Below, one piece after another: positions 1-5,311 of a stretch of DNA of 5,311 bases. The position numbers and the translations under genes were made by a program. This DNA comes from Comamonadaceae bacterium (GTDB lineage: Bacteria > Pseudomonadota > Gammaproteobacteria > Burkholderiales > Burkholderiaceae_C). The stretch spans positions 1 through 5,311 of the forward strand of contig CANHKH010000264.1 of NCBI GenBank assembly GCA_947460165.1. The letters are read 5' to 3'. The notes under the pieces were generated by a model that ran no database searches, was not told the DNA's origin, and worked only from the letters and a program-made list of their open reading frames with translations. The stretch's first letter is position 1. Each line of letters begins with the position of its first letter.

Positions 1-1
1 C

Positions 2-454
2 GCTGACGCCGACATGCTGCGCGTGCCCTACCAAAGCAACCCGCTGGGCCTGACGGATGTGATTGCCGGCCGCGTGCAGGTGATGTTCCCGGACATTTCT
101 TCCAGCATCGCGCATGTCAAGTCTGGCGCAGTGCGGGCCTTGGGCGTGGTCAGCATGGGCGGGCGCAACTCCCAGGCGCCCGACATTCCCACCCTGGCCG
201 AAGCCGGTGTGGCCGACTTCAATTTTGTGGGCTGGATTGGCCTGTTTGCCCCGGCAGGCACGCCCGAGCCTGTGGTCAAGCGCATTGCCGAAGAGCTGGA
301 GCGCGTGGTCAAAAGCGCCGAGATGGCCCAGCGCCTGCCGCAAATCGGTGCCGACGTGAATTGGATGGGACCGGCCCAGTTCCAGCCCTTTGTGCGCAGC
401 GAGGTCGAGCGCCTGCCGCGCCTGCTGGCCACCATGGGCGTGCAACCGCAGTAA
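2..454 (+). CDS. TTT-family (Bug/TctC) periplasmic substrate-binding protein, C-terminal part
   Basis: This is the C-terminal 150 residues of a periplasmic receptor of the tripartite tricarboxylate transporter family; the start and signal peptide lie outside the window. Such receptors bind small, usually carboxylated solutes and deliver them to a TctAB-type membrane complex, although many in Burkholderiales are orphans. Visible family marks, counted from the first complete codon at base 2, are VPYQSNP (8-14) followed by LTDVIAGRVQVMF (17-29), which matches the usual VPY..., LTDLLGGQVQVMF block. Then come SGAVRALGV (41-49), the PDIPTLAEAG turn (60-69) and LFAPAGTPEPVV (81-92). Family members are about 320 residues, so roughly half is present. 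The frame is also open at an internal ATG at base 14, but homology runs through it, so that is not the start. The stop is TAA, 14 bases before the hydrolase gene, which suggests cotranscription. Family assignment is secure; the ligand is unknown. Confidence 0.92.
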   Translation, partial: ADADMLRVPYQSNPLGLTDVIAGRVQVMFPDISSSIAHVKSGAVRALGVVSMGGRNSQAPDIPTLAEAGVADFNFVGWIGLFAPAGTPEPVVKRIAEELERVVKSAEMAQRLPQIGADVNWMGPAQFQPFVRSEVERLPRLLATMGVQPQ

Positions 455-468
455 AGCATTGCTCACCC

Positions 469-1461
469 ATGCCGCTGCACCCACTCATTGCCGCTGACTT
501 GGCCGCCGCTGCGGTCGCGGCCGCCACGCCCTACCACCGCTTGCCGGTGGACCAGGCGCGCGTGCACATGAAAAAAGCCTACGCCAGCCAAACGCCTGTG
601 CCGCTGGCCGAGGTGCGCAACTTCAGCGTGCCCGGGCCCGCCGGCGAGTTGCCTGTGCGCTTTTACAAAAACGCACCGCCCCAGCAGCGCGTGCCGCTGG
701 TGGTGTTTTTCCATGGCAGTGGTTTTTGCGCGCTGGACCTGGACACGCACGACGAGATTTGTCGCCGCATCGTTCTGGCCTCGGGCTGCGCCCTGGCCTC
801 GGTCGACTACCGGCTGGCGCCCGAGCATCCCTTTCCGGCCGGCCCGGACGATGCCCTGGCCGCCACCTGTGCGCTGGCCGCCATGCATCACGAGCTGGGC
901 ACGCAAGCGGGCGCGCTGGCCCTGGCGGGTGACAGTGCAGGCGCGTGCCTGGCCGCCGTCACGGCGCTGCGCTTGCGCGAGCTGGGCGGACCTGGCGCCC
1001 AAGCGCTGCTCATGTGGTACCCGGTGACCGACCACCCCAGCACCGGCTGGCCCTCGTACGAGCGCCTGGCCAGCGGCTACGGCCTGAGCGCCGAGGGCAT
1101 GCGCTGGTTTTGGTCGCATTACTTGCCAGATGCGGCCCAGGCGGCTCACCCCCACGCCAGTCCGCTGCGCGCGCCCAGCCTGGAGGGCCTGCCCGCCACC
1201 TGGCTGATGACGGCCGAGTACGACCCGCTGCACGACGAGGGCGCGGCCTTTGCCGAGCGCTTGACCCAAGAGGGTGTGCCCACGCAGCTGCACTGCGCGC
1301 AGGGCCTGAACCACGGCTTTCTCAAGCACGCTGGCCGCATTCCCACCGCCCAGGCGGGGCTGGCCCAGGGCTGCGACTGGTTGCAAGCTCTTTTTTCAAA
1401 CGCCGCGGCCCCGGCCTTGGCGTCCACCTCCCCATTGAATTCAAACAGGCCAAGCGCCTGA
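469..1461 (+). CDS. alpha/beta hydrolase, HSL family (GDSAG subfamily) esterase-like
   Basis: This is a 330-residue, probably cytoplasmic serine hydrolase; HSL-family enzymes cleave carboxylic esters and related acyl bonds. The oxyanion-hole motif is HGSG (82-85), followed by LDTHDE (91-96). Next is the conserved VDYRLAPEHPFPAG block (112-125). The nucleophile elbow GDSAG (154-158) carries Ser156. The acid is Asp252 in AEYDPLHDEG, and the base is His282 in GLNHGF. All three triad residues are present and length is normal for the family, so the enzyme should be active. The first in-frame ATG is at 469. The open frame extends upstream to 361, but that part only overlaps the receptor gene in another frame. 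No good ribosome-binding site precedes 469, so translation may depend on ribosomes finishing the receptor gene 14 bases earlier. Residues 310-330 form a tail rich in Ala, Ser and Pro beyond the fold. No signal peptide is seen. The substrate is unknown; an ester or amide from the HyuAB pathway is an inference. Confidence 0.93.
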   Translation: MPLHPLIAADLAAAAVAAATPYHRLPVDQARVHMKKAYASQTPVPLAEVRNFSVPGPAGELPVRFYKNAPPQQRVPLVVFFHGSGFCALDLDTHDEICRRIVLASGCALASVDYRLAPEHPFPAGPDDALAATCALAAMHHELGTQAGALALAGDSAGACLAAVTALRLRELGGPGAQALLMWYPVTDHPSTGWPSYERLASGYGLSAEGMRWFWSHYLPDAAQAAHPHASPLRAPSLEGLPATWLMTAEYDPLHDEGAAFAERLTQEGVPTQLHCAQGLNHGFLKHAGRIPTAQAGLAQGCDWLQALFSNAAAPALASTSPLNSNRPSA

Positions 1462-1467
1462 GGCCCC

Positions 1468-1475
1468 AGGAGAAG
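1468..1475 (+). promoter_or_regulatory. ribosome-binding site of the HyuA-type gene
   Basis: AGGAGAAG lies in the 20-base gap after the hydrolase stop codon, with six bases between it and the ATG at 1482. It is the best Shine-Dalgarno match in the window. It fixes the HyuA start at 1482, although the same frame is open much further upstream inside the hydrolase gene. Confidence 0.85.
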
Positions 1476-1481
1476 CACCCC

Positions 1482-3503
1482 ATGGCAGGAACAGTAGGCA
1501 TAGACGTTGGTGGCACCTTCACCGACCTGTATTTTTCGGGCAGCGAGGGCCGGCCGCACCAAATTTTGAAGGTGCCCTCGACCCCGCACGACCCCTCGGT
1601 CGGCCTGCTCGATGCCTTGCACGCGGCGGGCCTGTCGCCCGACGAGTTGGACGCCATCATCCACGGCACCACCATTGCCACCAACGCCGTCATTGAGCGG
1701 CGCGGCGCGCGCTGTGCGCTCATCACCACGCGGGGCTTTCGCGACATCTTGGAGCTGGGCCGCCGCGACCGCCCCACCATGTACGGCCTCGAAGGTGCGC
1801 ACGAGCCACTGGTGCCGCGCGAGCTGCGCTTTGAGGTGGACGAGCGCATGGACTTTGAAGGCCAGGTGCTCACCCCGTTGGACGAGGCGGGCTTGCACGC
1901 CGTGGCCCAGGAGCTGCAGGCGCGCGGTGTGGAGTCGGTGGTGATTTCCTTCATGCACGCCTACGCCAACACCGCCCACGAAGATCGGGCCCGGCAGATT
2001 CTGGCCGCCTTCAACCCCGCCTGGGAGCTGGTCACCGCGACCTCCGTGGTGCGCGAGTACTACGAGTTTGAGCGCACCAGCACGGCGGTGGTGCAAGGCT
2101 TTTTGCAGCCCCTGGTGGCCCGCTACGCCAAGAACCTGGCCGCCAAGCTCAAGGGCTGGGGCTACGAGCGCGAGGTCGCCATCATGCAGTCCAACGGTGG
2201 TGTGGCACCTCTGCGCCAGTTGGGCCAGCGCTCGGCCTACATCGTGCGCTCGGGGCCGGCGGCCGGCGTCACGGCGGCGGCGCTGATTGCCGCCGAGTCG
2301 GGTTTCAGCCACGTCATCACCGGTGACATGGGCGGCACCAGCTTTGACGTGGCCGTCATCATCCACGGCAAGCCCGAGGTGGCCGAGCTCACCAACCTGG
2401 ACTTTCGCATTCCGCTGCGCCTGCCCATGATTGACGTGCACACCATAGGCGCGGGCGGCGGCTCCATTGCCTACCTGGACAGAGGCGGCATGCTGCAAGT
2501 AGGACCCCGCAGCGCCGGCGCCGTGCCCGGCCCGGTGGCCTACCGACGGGGCGGCACCGAGCCCACCGTCACCGACGCCAACGTGGTGCTGGGCCGCATC
2601 AACCCCGAAAGCCGCATGAACGGCGACGGCAAGCAGCTCGACGTGGAAGGCGCGCGTCTGGCCGTGGCCGGCTTGGGCCACAAAATGGGCTTGGGCCTGG
2701 AAGAGACGGCCGAGGCCATCTTGGCCGTGGTCAACCAACGCATGGCCGGGCGCATGCGCCTGATGTCGATTGAGCGCGGCCTGGACCCGCGAGACTTTGC
2801 GCTGGTGGCATTTGGCGGCGCCGGCCCGCTGCACGGCGGCGCGCTGATCCGCGAGGTGGGCGTGAGCACCATGCTGGTGCCGCAGTACCCCGGCGTGCTC
2901 TGCGCCCTGGGTTGCGCTTACGCCGACTTGCGCTACGACATTTCGCAAACCGTTGAAAAGCGCCTGGACACGCTGGACATGCACGAGCTGGCCGCCATCT
3001 TTGAGCGCCAGCGCGCCCAGGCCCACACCCAGGTGCAAGACAGCCAGGTGCCGGTGGACGCGGTGGTGATCTCGCACGCCGCCGACATGGCTTACGCCGG
3101 TCAAATCCACGCCCTGCGCGTGCCGGTGCAGCCCGGCATGGGCCGCGCCGAGTTGGAGCAGGCCTTTTTGGATGTGTACCGCAACCAGTTTGGCAACACC
3201 CTCAAAGACATTGCCGTGGTGCTGGTCAACCTGCGCACCGTGGCCGTGGGCAGCCGCAGCACCGCCGCCAGTGCCAGGCCCGCCGTGCCAGCTTCCACCG
3301 CCACGCCCCAGCCCACGGGCAGGCGGCCTGTGCACTTTGGGCGCTGGTATGACACCCCGGTCTACCAGCGCGAGGACTTGTTGCCCGGCATGGCTTTTGA
3401 GGGGCCGGCCATCATTGAGCAAAAAGACACCACCACCGTGGTCGAGCCCGACATGGCCCTGGTGGTCGACGCCCACAGCAATCTTTTGGTGAAGGTGAAA
3501 TAA
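1482..3503 (+). CDS. hyuA: HyuA-type subunit of hydantoinase/oxoprolinase/acetone carboxylase superfamily
   Basis: This 673-residue protein is the ATP-binding subunit of a two-subunit enzyme. The superfamily includes ATP-dependent N-methylhydantoinase, 5-oxoprolinase, caprolactamase, and acetone and acetophenone carboxylases, which activate a carbonyl oxygen by phosphorylation. The N-terminal Hydant_A_N domain begins with GIDVGGTFTD (6-15), a phosphate-binding loop of the ASKHA type, and includes HGTTIATNAV (61-70). The central hydantoinase A domain has MQSNGG (235-240), RSGPAAG (256-262), GDMGGTSFDV (281-290), HTIGAGGGSIA (320-330) and FGGAGPLH (444-451). The C-terminal domain ends with GPAIIEQKDTTTVVEP (641-656), after a Ser/Ala/Pro/Thr-rich linker at about 590-613. 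Length is typical. The start is set by the Shine-Dalgarno at 1468 and by the N-terminal motif six residues in. The gene abuts the HyuB gene with no gap, as expected for subunits of one complex. The symbol is family-level only: the sequence cannot tell hydantoin, lactam or ketone as substrate. Residues 342-360 depart from the common consensus (see findings). Confidence 0.95.
   Translation: MAGTVGIDVGGTFTDLYFSGSEGRPHQILKVPSTPHDPSVGLLDALHAAGLSPDELDAIIHGTTIATNAVIERRGARCALITTRGFRDILELGRRDRPTMYGLEGAHEPLVPRELRFEVDERMDFEGQVLTPLDEAGLHAVAQELQARGVESVVISFMHAYANTAHEDRARQILAAFNPAWELVTATSVVREYYEFERTSTAVVQGFLQPLVARYAKNLAAKLKGWGYEREVAIMQSNGGVAPLRQLGQRSAYIVRSGPAAGVTAAALIAAESGFSHVITGDMGGTSFDVAVIIHGKPEVAELTNLDFRIPLRLPMIDVHTIGAGGGSIAYLDRGGMLQVGPRSAGAVPGPVAYRRGGTEPTVTDANVVLGRINPESRMNGDGKQLDVEGARLAVAGLGHKMGLGLEETAEAILAVVNQRMAGRMRLMSIERGLDPRDFALVAFGGAGPLHGGALIREVGVSTMLVPQYPGVLCALGCAYADLRYDISQTVEKRLDTLDMHELAAIFERQRAQAHTQVQDSQVPVDAVVISHAADMAYAGQIHALRVPVQPGMGRAELEQAFLDVYRNQFGNTLKDIAVVLVNLRTVAVGSRSTAASARPAVPASTATPQPTGRRPVHFGRWYDTPVYQREDLLPGMAFEGPAIIEQKDTTTVVEPDMALVVDAHSNLLVKVK
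3493..3498 (+). promoter_or_regulatory. ribosome-binding site of the HyuB-type gene, inside the end of the HyuA gene
   Basis: AGGTGA lies within the last codons of the HyuA gene, five bases before the ATG at 3504. The TAA stop (3501-3503) and ATG start (3504-3506) touch directly. This layout favours translational coupling and roughly equal output of the two subunits. It also supports 3504 as the true HyuB start. Confidence 0.7.
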
Positions 3504-5270
3504 ATGGACGCAGTGACCCTGGCCGTGGTGCGCGGCAGCTTGGAGCAAATCGCCGACGAGATGGACCTGCAGCTCATCCATTCAGCGATCTCGCCCATCA
3601 TTTCTGAAACCAACGACTGCGCCAACGGCATTTTTCACCCCACCACGGGCGAGACCATCGCCCAGGGGCGCTACGGCCTGCCGGTGTTCTTGGCCTACAT
3701 GCAGTTTGCGGTGCAGCACGTCATTGGCCTGGCCAAGGCGCAAGGCGGCTTCAAGCCTGGCGACGTGTGGATCATGAACGACACCTACGTGGGCGGCAGC
3801 CACCTGCAAGACGTGCAGCTGGTGGCGCCCATTTTTGCCGACGGCGAGCTCTTTGCGGTGCTGGCCACCACCGGCCACTGGATGGACATAGGCGGCAACG
3901 TGCCCGGCGGTTGGGGCCCCAAAGCCACCGAGATTCACCAAGAAGGCATCGTCATTCCCCCGGTCAAGCTCTATGAAGAAGGCCGGCTCAACGAGGCCCT
4001 GCTGGCCATGTTCAAGGCCAATGTGCGGCTGCCCAAAGAAATTGCGGGCGACCTCTCGGCCATGGTCAATGTGTTCACCGTGGGCCACCGCGGCATAGAG
4101 GCCCTGGTCACGCGCTACGGCCGCGCCACGCTCAGCGACTGCCTCAATGAAATGATTGCGTATTCCGAGCGCCAGATGCGCTCCTACATTGCAGACATCC
4201 CCGACGGCACCTACCGCTGCGAGGACTTTTTGGACAACGACGGCATCAACGACGTGCCGGTGCCGGTCAAGCTCGCCATCACGGTCAAGGGCGATGAAAT
4301 GCACTTTGACTTCACCGGCACCGGGCCCAGCACCACCGGGCCCATGAACATGTCGCGCAACACCACGCTGTCCTCGTGCTACGTGGCCATCAAGCATATT
4401 TTTCCTGACGTGCCGGTCAATGGCGGCACCTTCAGGCCCATCAGCTTCACGCTGCCTCCGCGCACGCTCTTGTCAGCCGAGTACCCCACGGCCTGCGGCG
4501 GCTACTTGGAACCCATGGGCCGCGCCATTGACGTGACCTTTGGCGCCTTGGCCCAGGCCATTCCCGACAAAGCGCCAGCGGCCTTTTTTGGCACCATTGG
4601 GGTCACCGCCATCAGCGGCACCCATCCCCGCACGGGCAACTTTTATGTGGGCGTGTTTCCCTACCCCGGCGGCTACGGCGCGAGCAAAGCCAGCGACGGT
4701 CTGGTCAACGGCACGCCACCGCAGTCCATGGCCAACTTCATGTCGCTGGAGATGTCCGAGCACCGCTTTCCGATTCGCTTTAACAGCTACAGCGTGCGCG
4801 ACGACTCGGGCGGCGCCGGCTGGCACCGGGGCGGCTGCGGCACCAGTTACAGCTTTTCCACTTGGAGCGAGTGCCTGGTCACGGTGCTGGGCGACCGCGC
4901 CGACCATGCGCCTTTTGGCGTGTTGGGCGGTGGTCCGGCTCTGGCCAACGTGGTCGAGTTCGTCACCGACGGCCAAACCTGGACGCCGCAGATGCGCAGC
5001 AAAGAAGACAAGCGCGCCTTGCAAGCGGGCGACACCTTGCGCGCCAACTCGCCCGGTGGCGGCGGCTACGGCAATCCCTTAGAGCGCGAGCTCGACGCGG
5101 TCGAGCGCGACCTCAACGCCGCCTACATCAGCCGCAGCACCGCCGAGCAGGTGTACGGCGTGGTGATTGCCAGCCAAAGCCAGCCTTTTGCGGGCACGCC
5201 GGTCTACACCCTGGACCGTGCGGCTTCCGAGCAGCGCAGGCAGCAACTTCAGGCCCAGGCACCCGCTTGA
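3504..5270 (+). CDS. hyuB: HyuB-type subunit of hydantoinase/oxoprolinase/acetone carboxylase superfamily
   Basis: This 588-residue protein is the partner of the upstream HyuA-type subunit and should form a cytoplasmic heteromeric complex with it. In characterised relatives this subunit carries a metal site and completes the reaction on the phosphorylated intermediate. The N-terminus MDAVTLAVVRGSLEQIADEM matches the usual family opening, which supports the start. Other marks are ISETNDCANGIF (33-44), the signature NDTYVGGSHLQD (92-103), GHWMDIGG (124-131), the PDGTY block (233-237), FDFTGT (268-273), PVNGGTFRPI (304-313), RDDSGGAGWHRGG (432-444), GDRADHAPFG (463-472) and the C-terminal SPGGGGYGNPLER (516-528). 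It ends with the usual YISRSTAEQVYGVVI segment (541-555). Asp38, His100, Asp103 and His125 lie in conserved blocks and are candidate metal ligands; this is inferred from the family. Length is complete and no frameshift is seen. Substrate specificity is not readable. The symbol is family-level. Confidence 0.95.
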   Translation: MDAVTLAVVRGSLEQIADEMDLQLIHSAISPIISETNDCANGIFHPTTGETIAQGRYGLPVFLAYMQFAVQHVIGLAKAQGGFKPGDVWIMNDTYVGGSHLQDVQLVAPIFADGELFAVLATTGHWMDIGGNVPGGWGPKATEIHQEGIVIPPVKLYEEGRLNEALLAMFKANVRLPKEIAGDLSAMVNVFTVGHRGIEALVTRYGRATLSDCLNEMIAYSERQMRSYIADIPDGTYRCEDFLDNDGINDVPVPVKLAITVKGDEMHFDFTGTGPSTTGPMNMSRNTTLSSCYVAIKHIFPDVPVNGGTFRPISFTLPPRTLLSAEYPTACGGYLEPMGRAIDVTFGALAQAIPDKAPAAFFGTIGVTAISGTHPRTGNFYVGVFPYPGGYGASKASDGLVNGTPPQSMANFMSLEMSEHRFPIRFNSYSVRDDSGGAGWHRGGCGTSYSFSTWSECLVTVLGDRADHAPFGVLGGGPALANVVEFVTDGQTWTPQMRSKEDKRALQAGDTLRANSPGGGGYGNPLERELDAVERDLNAAYISRSTAEQVYGVVIASQSQPFAGTPVYTLDRAASEQRRQQLQAQAPA

Positions 5271-5311
5271 TGCTTGCCATGCGAATAACCACTCCCCTCT
5301 GCGAATTTCTC
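5270..5311 (+). CDS. possible start of a nitronate monooxygenase-like gene, cut by the right edge
   Basis: A frame begins at ATG 5270, overlapping the HyuB stop codon as TGATG, with a second in-frame ATG at 5279; it is open to the window end. From 5279 it reads MRITTPLCEFL. The run TPLCEFL resembles the N-terminus of nitronate monooxygenase/2-nitropropane dioxygenase-type flavoproteins, which often begin with TPLCELLGI and continue into a PI-x-x-AGM block; that block would lie outside the window. Neither start has a clear Shine-Dalgarno; 5270 would use stop-start coupling. Only about a dozen residues are visible, so the family call rests on a short match and the exact start is undecided. The close spacing and shared strand do support a further gene in the operon. 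Confidence 0.42.
   Translation, partial: MLAMRITTPLCEFL

Noticed and set aside
498..526. Palindrome-like GCCGCC/GCGGCCGC-rich run near the hydrolase start.
   Set aside because: It encodes an Ala-rich helix (LAAAAVAAAT) and is explained by GCC/GCG alanine codons; no operator or repeat unit is evident.
463..1386. A 307-codon minus-strand frame opposite the hydrolase gene.
   Set aside because: The sense strand encodes a complete HSL-family enzyme with intact catalytic motifs. The antisense product is Gln/Arg/Gly/Ala-rich and matches no family I recognise.
1388..1470. Possible terminator or hairpin at the hydrolase/HyuA junction (a T-rich run near 1389 and GGCC-rich segments around 1405-1465).
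   Set aside because: The GGCC-containing segments pair only in part, the T run precedes them rather than follows, and most of it is coding. There is no convincing stem followed by a T tract.
945..1481. Upstream extension of the HyuA frame into the hydrolase gene, which would suggest a longer or fused protein.
   Set aside because: The family N-terminal motif GIDVGGTFTD begins six residues after the ATG at 1482, which has a strong Shine-Dalgarno. The upstream part is an out-of-frame, Arg/Pro/Ala-rich reading of the hydrolase gene.
1146..3581. An 811-codon open frame on the minus strand, opposite the HyuA gene and parts of both neighbours.
   Set aside because: It is codon-aligned with HyuA, so it would be closed only by sense codons TTA, CTA or TCA, which are rare in such G+C-rich genes. 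It ends exactly at a TCA serine codon (3582-3584, Ser27 of HyuB). The translation is His/Gln/Gly/Val-rich with no recognisable domain, so it is a composition shadow.
3582..4397. A 271-codon minus-strand frame opposite the HyuB gene.
   Set aside because: It is the same codon-aligned antisense frame, continuing beyond the single TCA codon at 3582-3584. It has the same low-information composition and no domain or start signal.

Overview
The window is a compact, one-directional stretch of G+C-rich bacterial chromosome. All five genes I can support lie on the + strand, and it is almost fully coding. The mix points to a betaproteobacterium of the order Burkholderiales, with Comamonadaceae as my best but unproven guess. 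The reasons are the high third-position G+C, a Bug/TctC-type periplasmic receptor (a family greatly expanded in that order), and a hydantoinase A/B pair placed beside it.

Layout: (1) Positions 2-454 hold the C-terminal 150 residues of a tripartite tricarboxylate transporter (TTT) substrate-binding protein, cut by the left edge. (2) Positions 469-1461 encode a 330-residue alpha/beta hydrolase of the hormone-sensitive lipase (HSL) family with a complete Ser-Asp-His triad. (3) Positions 1482-3503 encode a 673-residue HyuA-type, ATP-binding subunit of the hydantoinase/oxoprolinase/acetone carboxylase superfamily. (4) Positions 3504-5270 encode its 588-residue HyuB-type partner. (5) At the right edge a new frame opens at 5270 or 5279 and stays open to the end of the window. 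Its few residues resemble the start of a nitronate monooxygenase-like flavoprotein, but this call is tentative.

The gaps between genes are 14, 20 and 0 bases, and the last junction is a TGATG overlap. I see no terminator or internal promoter, so the genes are probably one transcript whose promoter lies upstream of the window. No RNA genes, mobile elements, CRISPR arrays or significant repeats are visible.

Working model (inference): the periplasmic receptor captures a small, probably carboxylated or amide-containing compound. HyuA and HyuB form an ATP-dependent enzyme that opens a cyclic amide or imide, or carboxylates a ketone. The esterase-like hydrolase, and possibly a flavin oxidoreductase, act on the same pathway. 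The true substrate cannot be read from the sequence. The window looks like an ordinary catabolic operon of known families rather than a new type of system; the open points are its substrate and several motif variants.
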